In this document: one piece after another, positions 24,762 through 33,000 of the stretch | How the letters are laid out: each line of letters begins with the position of its first letter | Position numbering within the stretch: position 1 is the first letter of the stretch | Origin: Lactiplantibacillus herbarum | GTDB taxonomy: Bacteria > Bacillota > Bacilli > Lactobacillales > Lactobacillaceae | Reading direction: 5' to 3' | Length of the DNA stretch: 35,387 bases | Assembly: GCF_001039045.1 (NCBI RefSeq) | Contig: NZ_LFEE01000012.1 | Span: 152,514-187,900 of the forward strand | Notes under the pieces: model-generated | The model's database searches: none | The model's input: only the letters and a program-made list of their open reading frames with translations | Told to the model about the DNA's origin: nothing | Made by a program: the position numbers and the translations under genes

Positions 24762-25658
24762 CTATTGGTGTTCGACAGCGTGACCGCCGAATTCATTACG
24801 TAGGGCGGCGACGACTTTTCCAGTAAACGTGTCGTCGGTCATCGAACGGTAGCGCATCATTAATGCCATTGCAATGACGGGGGTCGCAACCTGTTGATCT
24901 AAGGCGGTATCAAGTGTCCAGCGCCCTTCACCGGATGTGTGCATGATGCCCTTGATTTGATCCAGATTGTCGTCATTACTGAAAGCATCTTGTGCGAGGG
25001 CCATCAGCCAGCTACGGATTACTGATCCGTTGTTCCAAACCTTGGCTACGGCAGCGTTGTCATAGTTGAATTGGCTATGTTGTAAGACGTCAAAACCCTC
25101 GCCAATTGCTGCCATCATACCATATTCGATTCCGTTATGAACCATCTTCAAGTAATGCCCACTGCCAACGGGACCGGTGTAAAGATAGCCATCGGGAGCG
25201 GCAATAGCTTTGAAAAGTGGTTCAACTAGTTTGAAAGTGGCGCGTTCACCACCTACCATAAAGTTGCCGTTGTGCCGCGCACCAGCTTGACCGCCAGAAG
25301 TTCCGACGTCTAAAAAGTGAATTTGCTGGTCTGCTAATTGCTGTCCGTGTTGGATACTGTCTTGATAGAAGGAATTACCGCCATCTAAGACGACATCGCC
25401 CGCACTTAAAGTTGTTGCTAATTGTGTAATAACACTGTTAGTTGCTTTGCCAGCGGGTACCATGATCCAAATAACGTGAGGGCTAGGGAGTTGTTGCACT
25501 AGTGCATCTATACTAGTTGCGATGGTTAGACCGTAGCTAGTGGCAGTTGCTAAGTTAGCGTCATCGAGATCGTAGCCAACTGGCGTGTGCCCGTTATCTT
25601 GCATATTTAAGGCGAGATTCATACCCATTTTTCCTAAACCGATTAAACCTAATTTCAT
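24762..25658 (-). CDS. gnd: 6-phosphogluconate dehydrogenase, decarboxylating (short form)
   Basis: A 298-residue NAD(P)-dependent enzyme that converts 6-phosphogluconate to ribulose-5-phosphate and CO2. Motifs: LGLIGLGKMGMNLALNMQDN at the N terminus, VLDGGNSFYQDS, DVGTSGGQAGARHNGNFMVGG, and the catalytic KMVHNGIEYGMM near residue 170. This is the short, roughly 300-residue GndA/YqeC-like type, not the 470-residue form. It is the promoter-proximal gene of the gluconate operon; ATG follows AAGAAGG by eight bases. A separate long-form Gnd is expected elsewhere in the genome. Confidence 0.93.
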   Translation of the reverse strand: MKLGLIGLGKMGMNLALNMQDNGHTPVGYDLDDANLATATSYGLTIATSIDALVQQLPSPHVIWIMVPAGKATNSVITQLATTLSAGDVVLDGGNSFYQDSIQHGQQLADQQIHFLDVGTSGGQAGARHNGNFMVGGERATFKLVEPLFKAIAAPDGYLYTGPVGSGHYLKMVHNGIEYGMMAAIGEGFDVLQHSQFNYDNAAVAKVWNNGSVIRSWLMALAQDAFSNDDNLDQIKGIMHTSGEGRWTLDTALDQQVATPVIAMALMMRYRSMTDDTFTGKVVAALRNEFGGHAVEHQ

Positions 25659-25705
25659 AGTAGTAGCCTTCTTTAAGAGTTTTTGTTGGTTTTGTATTCG
25701 GTTAC

Positions 25706-25755
25706 ATTGTAGTGAAATAATTTACATAAATCAATACAAAATATGTAAATTATTT
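25706..25755 (-). promoter_or_regulatory. Gluconate operon promoter with 14-bp inverted-repeat operator
   Basis: On the minus strand TTGATT (25729-25734), 17 bases, then TACAAT (25706-25711) form a good promoter about 50 bases before gnd. A perfect 14-bp inverted repeat, AAATAATTTACATA (25715-25728) and its complement (25742-25755), flanks the -35 box with a 13-base centre. One arm fills the -35/-10 spacer, as expected for a repressor site. Confidence 0.8.
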
Positions 25756-25765
25756 TCAAACGAAC

Positions 25766-25811
25766 AAAAAAACACGATTAAACAGTAATTTTCTGACTGT
25801 TAATCGTGTAA
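25766..25811 (-). terminator. Terminator of the glutathione-reductase-like gene
   Basis: ACACGATTAA(A)CAGT and its complement pair with one bulge; on the minus strand seven T follow. It separates this gene from the gluconate promoter. Confidence 0.85.
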
Positions 25812-25825
25812 GGATAGCGAATAAT

Positions 25826-27148
25826 CTAAATGGCATTCCACGCTGTAAAACCAATGCTTGGGAAGAGAGTGACTAGTTGTTCACGTTGTGCGGGGGTCAA
25901 CTTATACTGAATCGCAGGTAACAACGTATTAATTGTATTTTCAGCTTGTTCACCCAGTTCAGCAGCGCCGATTAACCGTTGCTGACTGTCGGTTACGAGT
26001 AGATTATGGCCGGCAACATCACGGGTCGTTTGACGATACCAGTCATCCTTCAGGTCGTTGACTGCGACTTGAACGTTCTCCGTAGCGTGTTCTGGAATTG
26101 TCCCAACTTGTGCCAGTCGTGGTGAGGTAAAGACGACGGATGGAATGGCTGGGTATTGAATAGGCGCGGTCGTGTCACCCGCAAACGTATGCATCAAGTA
26201 GAGTGATTCAAAGATAGCGGTAGGGGTCAGCTTGGGTTGTGACTTTGCAATGACATCCCCAGATGCATAGATATTAGCGATATTGGTCTGTAAATGATCG
26301 TTAACGGGGATACCTTGATCAGTGACGGTAACGCCAATTGCTTCAAGTCCAAGGTTAGCTGTATTAGGACGGCGACCGGTCGCGTCCAAGATCCAATCCG
26401 TCATAATTGTCTCGTTACCGCTAACAACTTCCAATTGGGAGTCGGCCTGATTGAATGCCGTGGGTTGCCACTCGCGACGTAAATCCAATCCTTGTTGAAC
26501 GAGATTAGCGAGTAAGCTTTCAACAAATGGCTGGTGGAATGAGCGTAAGGCTTGATCACTACGCATGAGCAGGGTTACTTGGCTGCCAGCAGCTAACGCC
26601 ATGGTTGCAAATTCTAAGGCAATGTAGCCGGCCCCAATAATTGTGAGATGATTAGGGAGCTGCTCGAGATTTAAAAAGTCACTACTGTCATGGGCTAACT
26701 CGGTACCTGGAATGACTAGGCGGTGAGAATGTTGACCAGTAGCAATGACGATTTTATCTGCGGTGTAAGTCTGATTATTAACTTGAACGGTATGGTCATC
26801 GACGAATTTACCGTAGCCGTGAATCAAAGTGATCCCGACTTGTTCGATTAGTCCCGTAATCATGTTGGGAAGTTCGTTAATGACGTTGCGTTCATGGGCG
26901 TAGTTAGCAGCCCAATCAATGGTTGGTTCACCGGTTAAGCCGTAACCTTGAAAGTTGGCGACTTGTGTTTTTAATAGTACCGGTTGATCCAACGTAATCT
27001 TGGCGTTGCAGCCACGGTTGGGACACGTCCCACCAACCAGATCAGCTTCAATAATGGCAACCTTCTTGCCACGAGCTGCTAGGGGAATTGCCCCATCAAA
27101 GGTTCCGTGACCACTACCAAGATATAAAACGTCAAATTTTTCTGTCAT
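25826..27148 (-). CDS. Glutathione-reductase-like flavoprotein disulfide oxidoreductase
   Basis: A 440-residue class I pyridine nucleotide-disulfide oxidoreductase. FAD domain: FDVLYLGSGHGTFDGAIPLA and GGTCPNRGCNAK with the redox-active CxxxxC cysteines near residue 42. The NAD(P) domain has TIIGAGYIALEFATMALAAG followed by LLMRSDQALRSF, whose arginines suggest NADPH. The second FAD motif is NIYASGDVI. The dimerisation domain is present, but its end reads LFPSIGFTAW where active glutathione reductases have HPTxxE, so the acid-base histidine seems absent. It corresponds by recall to the L. plantarum gene annotated gshR2. ATG with AGGAGG upstream; monocistronic. Confidence 0.85.
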   Translation of the reverse strand: MTEKFDVLYLGSGHGTFDGAIPLAARGKKVAIIEADLVGGTCPNRGCNAKITLDQPVLLKTQVANFQGYGLTGEPTIDWAANYAHERNVINELPNMITGLIEQVGITLIHGYGKFVDDHTVQVNNQTYTADKIVIATGQHSHRLVIPGTELAHDSSDFLNLEQLPNHLTIIGAGYIALEFATMALAAGSQVTLLMRSDQALRSFHQPFVESLLANLVQQGLDLRREWQPTAFNQADSQLEVVSGNETIMTDWILDATGRRPNTANLGLEAIGVTVTDQGIPVNDHLQTNIANIYASGDVIAKSQPKLTPTAIFESLYLMHTFAGDTTAPIQYPAIPSVVFTSPRLAQVGTIPEHATENVQVAVNDLKDDWYRQTTRDVAGHNLLVTDSQQRLIGAAELGEQAENTINTLLPAIQYKLTPAQREQLVTLFPSIGFTAWNAI

Positions 27149-27449
27149 GCGAAAGTCCTCCTTGATTTTTGTGAGCTAGGTGCAATGAATTAAATACATT
27201 GTACGTGGCCTGATTGCAGACACCAAGCAAAACGCAAACGTGAGTAGGTTGTGCAACTAAAAAAAGGGCTCGCAAGCGGATGATACCGGATTTGTTAATT
27301 GAACTAGCGGTGATTCGGCTTGTTGAATGGGTAGCACTGGATTTTTTGGCCAAATATCAGTAGAATATATAAGGCTATGTTTTTTAGTAGACGGTCTCGG
27401 ATCGTCTTGGACGGTTAAATATACAGGTTATATGTGAAAGGAATTTTTA
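27149..27449. other. Divergent intergenic region before prfC
   Basis: These 301 bases contain the minus-strand promoter at 27198-27226 and, for prfC, a weak TAGAAT -10 candidate at 27361-27366 with a poor -35. An open minus-strand frame here has no ribosome site or recognisable protein and is not called. Confidence 0.5.
27198..27226 (-). promoter_or_regulatory. Promoter of the glutathione-reductase-like gene
   Basis: On the minus strand TTGGTG (27221-27226), 17 bases, TACAAT (27198-27203), about 50 bases before the start codon. Confidence 0.55.
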
Positions 27450-29027
27450 ATGAATAAAACAGAACTTGCTGCCGCGGTCGATACCCGGCGGACCTTTGCA
27501 ATTATTTCTCACCCGGATGCCGGGAAAACAACGATTACGGAACAAATGTTACTGTTTGGGGGCGTCGTTCGCCAAGCTGGGACGGTTAAAGCCCGTAAGA
27601 GTGGTAGCTTTGCCAAATCTGACTGGATGGAAATCGAAAAGAAACGTGGGATTTCTGTTACGAGTTCAGTAATGCAGTTTGACTACGATGACAAGCGTAT
27701 CAATATTTTGGATACTCCTGGGCATGAGGATTTCTCTGAAGATACTTACCGGACGTTAATGGCCGTGGACTCTGCCGTCATGGTAATTGACTCGGCTAAG
27801 GGGATCGAACCTCAGACGAAGAAATTATTCCAGATTTGTAAGATGCGTGGGATTCCAATCTTTACGTTCATGAACAAGTTAGATCGTGATGGTCGTGAAC
27901 CGTTAGACTTACTGAATGAAGTTGAAGAAGTCTTAGGGATTGAAACCTACCCAATGAACTGGCCTATGGGAATGGGTAAGGGACTAAAGGGCTTGTACGA
28001 TCGGTACAATCACCGTGTTGAGTTGTACCAGAATGAAGCTCATGGTCGGACTTTCTTGCCATTAGATGAGAACGGTCAACTTGATTCTAGCAACGAATTA
28101 ACGAAGGACAGTATTTATCGTGATACGTTAGAAGAAATGGAATTAATTGAAGAAGCCGGTAATGATTTTGATGAAGCTAAGGTAATTGCGGGTGACATGA
28201 CACCAGTCTTCTTCGGTTCCGCTTTAACAAACTTCGGGGTTGAAACGTTCCTGAAGACTTACTTGCAGTATGCACCCAAACCTAATGCGCATAAAACGCA
28301 GGATGATCAAGAGATCCAACCAACTGATAATGAATTTTCTGGCTTTGTATTCAAGATTCAAGCGAATATGAATCCTAATCACCGTGACCGAATTGCCTTT
28401 GTACGAATCTGTTCTGGTGAATTCGATCGTGGGATGGACGTACAACTACAACGGACTGGCAAGAAGATGCGTCTCAATAACTCGACCCAGTTCATGGCAG
28501 ATACGCGTGAAATGGTTGAAACGGCCGTAGCCGGTGATATTATTGGTCTCTATGATACCGGTAATTTCCAGATTGGTGATACGATCTTTGCGGGTAAACA
28601 CGCTGTTCAGTTTGAAAAGCTACCACAATTTACACCGGAATTATTCATGCGGGTTACGGCTAAGAACGTGATGAAGCAGAAGTCGTTCCACAAAGGGATT
28701 GAACAGTTGGTCCAAGAAGGTGCCGTTCAGTTATATACTTCATATACCACTGGTGAATATATTCTGGGTGCTGTCGGTCAACTACAGTTTGAAGTGTTCA
28801 AATTCCGGATGCAAAATGAATATAACTCAGAAGTTGTGATGGAACCAATGGGGAGTAAGACTGCTCGCTGGATTGATCCTGAACAATTGGATGAAAAGAT
28901 GTCTAGCTCACGGAACTTGTTAGTTAAGGATCGTTACGGCGCACCGTTGTTCTTGTTTGAAAACGCGTTTGCTGAACGTTGGTTTGCAGACAAGTATCCA
29001 GATGTTAAGCTAACAGCTAAACTATAA
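27450..29027 (+). CDS. prfC: Peptide chain release factor 3
   Basis: A 525-residue translational GTPase that recycles release factors 1 and 2 from the ribosome. G motifs are clear: [14 protein letters not shown] (G1), KRGISVTSS (G2), [16 protein letters not shown] (G3), [20 protein letters not shown] (G4). Domain II ([20 protein letters not shown]) and the C-terminal [21 protein letters not shown] segment match RF3 and separate it from EF-G. The length is usual. ATG with AAAGGA upstream. It is followed by the second copy of the structured repeat and a terminator. Confidence 0.97.
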   Translation: MNKTELAAAVDTRRTFAIISHPDAGKTTITEQMLLFGGVVRQAGTVKARKSGSFAKSDWMEIEKKRGISVTSSVMQFDYDDKRINILDTPGHEDFSEDTYRTLMAVDSAVMVIDSAKGIEPQTKKLFQICKMRGIPIFTFMNKLDRDGREPLDLLNEVEEVLGIETYPMNWPMGMGKGLKGLYDRYNHRVELYQNEAHGRTFLPLDENGQLDSSNELTKDSIYRDTLEEMELIEEAGNDFDEAKVIAGDMTPVFFGSALTNFGVETFLKTYLQYAPKPNAHKTQDDQEIQPTDNEFSGFVFKIQANMNPNHRDRIAFVRICSGEFDRGMDVQLQRTGKKMRLNNSTQFMADTREMVETAVAGDIIGLYDTGNFQIGDTIFAGKHAVQFEKLPQFTPELFMRVTAKNVMKQKSFHKGIEQLVQEGAVQLYTSYTTGEYILGAVGQLQFEVFKFRMQNEYNSEVVMEPMGSKTARWIDPEQLDEKMSSSRNLLVKDRYGAPLFLFENAFAERWFADKYPDVKLTAKL

Positions 29028-29081
29028 TACCCAACAACGTCAGACATCGTGAGATAATGACTTAGAAGTGAGAGAGTGTGT

Positions 29082-29183
29082 GACAAAAGCCGGTTAGTTG
29101 CTGAGCATAGCCTAGGAAGACGAATGATTGGGGTTTTCAATCGTTGGGCTTTCGTAGCTAGGCGGAGGCAACTGGCTTTTGTC
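29082..29183 (+). repeat. Structured interspersed repeat, copy 2
   Basis: This is the same 102-base unit as 21687-21788, with six differences. The second base and its pairing partner near the end both change (C-G in copy 1, A-T here), keeping the outer stem; another change turns a G-C pair into G-T; one change weakens the inner stem. It lies 54 bases after prfC and before a terminator. In this copy the first arm (29079-29089) is also perfectly complementary over 11 bases to the loop-side half of the terminator (29229-29239). Confidence 0.85.
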
Positions 29184-29214
29184 GCATGTTTCGGATATTA
29201 ATATTCGGAATACA

Positions 29215-29250
29215 GAAAGGGACTGCGACTTTTGTCACAGCCCCTTTTTT
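29215..29250 (+). terminator. Terminator after prfC and repeat copy 2
   Basis: GGG-CTG-GAC pairs with GTC-CAG-CCC around TTTT, followed by six T. The C-A mismatch inside the stem is in the same place as in the terminator after copy 1, which suggests common descent. Confidence 0.9.
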
Positions 29251-29258
29251 AGTAAGAA

Positions 29259-29292
29259 TATTGTTGAAACGGAAACATTAGTTTGGTATGCT
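29259..29292 (+). promoter_or_regulatory. marR-type gene promoter with overlapping dyad operator
   Basis: TTGAAA (29264-29269), 17 bases, TATGCT (29287-29292) is a good promoter. A dyad TATTGTT-N8-AACATTA (29259-29280) overlaps the -35. The same dyad at the same offset occurs at 33727-33748, so it is probably the regulator's own site. Confidence 0.75.
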
Positions 29293-29321
29293 AGCGTCAA
29301 TAATACATGGGAGTGAGTGCA

Positions 29322-29777
29322 GTGGATTCACAACAACAATTTTTAAGTGAACTAACAACGCTGCTCGATAAAATTTCATTATTGAGCCATGACGTTCTTA
29401 GCCAGCAATTAAAAGGGTATAAGGCGGCTGAAGTTCATACGATCGAGTACATTCAGAAGCATCCGGAAAGTAACGCCTCGCAAATTGCATCCGGATTGTA
29501 CGTGACGCGCGGGGCGGTCAGTAAGATGACTAGACGCTTAATGGATCGCCAATTAATCGAACGCTATCAAAAAGCTGGTAATCGTAAAGAGACGTATTTT
29601 CGGTTAACGGCGACTGGTCAGCAGGTATTTGAGATTCACGAACGCTTGAATCGGCAGTTTGAGGCACGGGATCAAGTTGTGTTTGAACGGGCTAGTGATC
29701 AGGAAGTTTCCGCAACGTTGCAATTTTTGCAAGCGTATAATGCACATTTGGATGCTGAACTGAAGAAGACCAAATAA
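29322..29777 (+). CDS. MarR-family transcriptional regulator
   Basis: A 151-residue winged-helix regulator. After an N-terminal helix (FLSELTTLLDKISLLSHDVL) come the HTH, VHTIEYIQKHPESNASQIAS with GLYVTRGAVSKMTRRLMDRQ as recognition region, and the wing IERYQKAGNRKETYFRLTATG; the C-terminal helices serve dimerisation. No cysteine is present, so direct thiol sensing of OhrR or YodB type is unlikely. GTG 29322 follows GGGAG by eight bases; ATG 29307 overlaps that site. Its promoter carries a dyad operator also present before the quinone-oxidoreductase gene at 33805, its likely target. Confidence 0.92.
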   Translation: MDSQQQFLSELTTLLDKISLLSHDVLSQQLKGYKAAEVHTIEYIQKHPESNASQIASGLYVTRGAVSKMTRRLMDRQLIERYQKAGNRKETYFRLTATGQQVFEIHERLNRQFEARDQVVFERASDQEVSATLQFLQAYNAHLDAELKKTK

Positions 29778-29806
29778 AAATAATATTATTAAGTTGAAGA
29801 TTAATA

Positions 29807-29851
29807 ACCGGTACGTAGTGCTCTCTAGTGGGAGACTACGTACCGTTTTTT
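29807..29851 (+). terminator. Rho-independent terminator of the MarR gene
   Basis: CGGTACGTAG and CTACGTACCG pair perfectly, with an inner CTC/GAG extension, followed by six T. Confidence 0.9.
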
Positions 29852-29971
29852 ATTTTAGTGGAGGCAATTCAATGTAAAACAATATTAATATCGGTGTCAT
29901 TAAGGAATTTTTAGGCAATAGTAAGGGTGACTATTGAACAGGACGGTGTGCTTAGTGTTTAATAGTTAATG

Positions 29972-29980
29972 TGTTATATT
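29972..29980 (+). promoter_or_regulatory. Extended -10 promoter of the surface protein gene
   Basis: TGTTATATT is an extended -10 about 110 bases before the start codon; the -35 is weak. Confidence 0.4.
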
Positions 29981-30091
29981 ATATTCGCAGAAACGTCCGT
30001 TTGTTAATGAATGGACTTATCAAACAGTAATAGTTGTATGTGGGGTGCAACTTATGAGCTGATTAAAAATTTAGGGATGGGGATACTAAAT

Positions 30092-33000
30092 ATGACACAA
30101 AGAGTTGATCAACCGGTTCATTATAAAATGTATAAGAATGGTAAATTCTGGCTGTTTGCGGGTGCGACGTTGGTAACGCTCAATATTAATATGCTGATTA
30201 GCCAAGCTGATGAAGTGAGTGGTGATACTAAGGCAACTGGTGAGAGCAGTGTGCCAACCAGTGCTGCTAGTCAGTTAACATCGCAAACGGTCACGTTGAA
30301 TAGTAGTCAGGCGACTTCACAGGCTAGTACGGAGTCAACAACTGCTAGCCAAGTTAGTGCGACTAGTAATCAGACTAGTAAGTCTTCAGCAAGTTCAGCT
30401 AGTCAAACGAGTGAAGCAGCTATAACTGTGAAGCAAGCAAAAGCGGCTGGACAGTCAGTAGCGGCGAAAGCTTCATTGGAAAATAGTGAAGCGACTAATG
30501 AGTCTGCGAGTGCCATTAAAGCGACCAGTACTGATCAGGCAACGAGTACGACTTCTGCTTCAGCTGGAAGTCAGTCTATGGTAGCAAGTGCAGCTGGGGA
30601 TGTCGCAAAAGTGGCTGATAATAAAGCAGATACGGTGGTTACACCGAAAGCAGTTAACAATCAGAATACAAAAACAACGAACTCAGTGACATCGAGTGCA
30701 CCGCAGTTACAGTCCGATCAAGCGCAGGATCAAAACCAAGCAGGTTCTTCGGCCGTAGTGACAGAGAAAAGTTCGCGGATGGCAGCAGTTGCTAGTGCTG
30801 AGGAGTTAATTACGGGTACTAATGGGACGGCACCTTGGTCATTTGATCAGAGCAATGGTGTGCTGACGATTAGTGCAGGAAAGTTGGCCAGCAGCATGAT
30901 GAATCCATGGAAATTGGAGAGCTGGTTTGGCTCATTAACTAAGATTGTCATTGAAAAGAACGTTGTAGCTGGTTCTAGTATGAATGCTATGTTTGCTGGA
31001 ATACCTAATATTCAAAGCATCGAAGGACTTACCAACATTGATACAAGTAATGTTACTAACATGCAAGGTGTTTTTTATAATGATCCTGGATTGACTAGTC
31101 TTGATTTAAGTGGCTGGGATACGAGCAAAGTGACGACGATGCAAACGATGTTTGATAATGACAATTTCTTCGGTACAACGTCAAAACTAACTAGCCTTAA
31201 TTTAAGCGGTTGGGATACGACAAGCGTGACCAATATGGCAGAAATGTTTACGACCAATCCTAACTTAACAACAATCACTGGTATTGAAGGGTTTAATACT
31301 AAGAACGTGACGTCGATGGCCGGGATGTTTCAAAGTGTGGGTCTGGCAAGTTTGAATTTACTGCTGTTTGATTCAACAAGCTTAACAGATGCGTCAAGCT
31401 TATTTGCGGGTATGACTAACTTAACCAATATTAAGTTAGGGGCTAATTTTACGCTCGAAAATACGCCGAATGTTTCCTTGATGCTCCAGAACGATAGTAA
31501 GTTGACCGAACTAGACCTGTCTAATTTTAATATGCAGAAGGTGACTCAAAATTGGAAGATGTTCGATGGCACGACGAGTCTCAAGAAACTGACGTTAGGC
31601 TCAGGGATTGATTTTAGTGTGCATGGTAGTCAACCAGCAGTAGCTTTACCGGCAGTACCTAACAATTCGCAATATACGGGTAAATGGGTTAACGTAAACG
31701 ACTCTACGCAGGTTTATACCAGTGATGAGTTAGTCGCTGCGTATTCTGGAACAAACGCACCACTAGCTACGTTTGTTTGGCAAGAAGCTAGCAAGTCAGC
31801 GATTACGGCTAAAGACACAACCGTTTATGCTAATCGTCCTTGGAACTGGGCTGATAGCGTAACTGGTTTGACGGATGATGACGGAAATACAGTGGATGTT
31901 GCCCAGCTATACCAACAATCACCAGATGCGGTTACCATCAGTGGCGATTTAGATTTAACGACACCGGGTGACTATACGGTTACCTTTACGTATGCTGGGG
32001 TTACGACAACTGGCAAAGTTACGGTGGTTAAGAATCAGGCGCAACTTGTAACCAAAAATAGCACGGTTTACGTGGGTGATACTTGGCAAAAAGGTGATAA
32101 TTTTGGTAGTGCTACCGATAATGATGGGACACCGTTGACGCTGGACCAACTGAAGATTATTAAAGCGCCAGATTTCAGCCAATCTGGGACGCAGACGATT
32201 ACTTATCAGTTTACTGATAGTACCGGTGTTATAGTACAACAGGACGCTACGATTACGGTACTAGCTAATCAAACTGATTTTGAAGTTAAGGACAGTACCC
32301 TGGTCGTTGGTGATAAGTGGCAAGCTACGGATAATCTGGTTAAGGTAACGGACAAAGCGGGTCATTCAGTTGATAAACAACTGGTATCAGTAGACGGTCA
32401 GCCTAATTTAAGTGAGCCGGGCGTCTATCAGGTTCATTACACTTATGGCGGGGTCACAAAGACTGTCAATGTTACGGTTATTAAGACAACAGCGACTATC
32501 GATGCTAAAAACGTGACGTTGACACAAGGCACTAAGTGGGACGCTGAAACTGGGTTTGTTGGCGCAACTGATGCGGACGGTAACCTAGTCGCATTTAAAG
32601 ATGTGCAGGTTACCGGTGCCGTAGATGTTAGCAAAGCAGGTAGCTACGATGTGACGTATCAATTTACTGATAAGTACGGTAATGTTATTTCACAAACAAT
32701 CAAGGTTAATGTGACTGCGAGTCAGGCAGCCATTAATGTCAAAGATATGACAGTAGTTGCTGGGACCAAAACTAAGTGGCAAGCATCCGATAACTTCATC
32801 GGTGGAAGTGATATGAATGGCCAACCAATTGGGTTCGGTGAAGTCCAAGTAATTGGTGCGGACATGATTGACCTCAGCAAAGCCGGTCAGCATACCATAA
32901 CCTACCGCTATACAGATCGAAATGGGAATCAAGTGACGGCTACTGCCATGCTGACAGTTAAAGCAACTCAGGCAACCATCAGTACTAAACCAACAACGGT

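Larger units (their letters stand above)
29778..30091. other. Intergenic region before the large surface protein
   Basis: These 314 bases contain the terminator at 29807-29851 and an extended -10 at 29972-29980. The surface-protein frame is open from 30011, but those codons lack a ribosome site and come before the conserved signal peptide. No MarR-type dyad is seen here. Confidence 0.55.

Noticed and set aside
27132-27353. Minus-strand open frame between the flavoenzyme and prfC
   Set aside because: It overlaps the flavoenzyme start and its promoter, has no ribosome site, and the sequence has no protein-like features.
30240-30780. Low-complexity Ser/Thr/Gln/Ala region considered as a DNA repeat array
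   Set aside because: The codons are irregular and no unit length recurs; it is compositional bias of a surface protein, not a tandem repeat.
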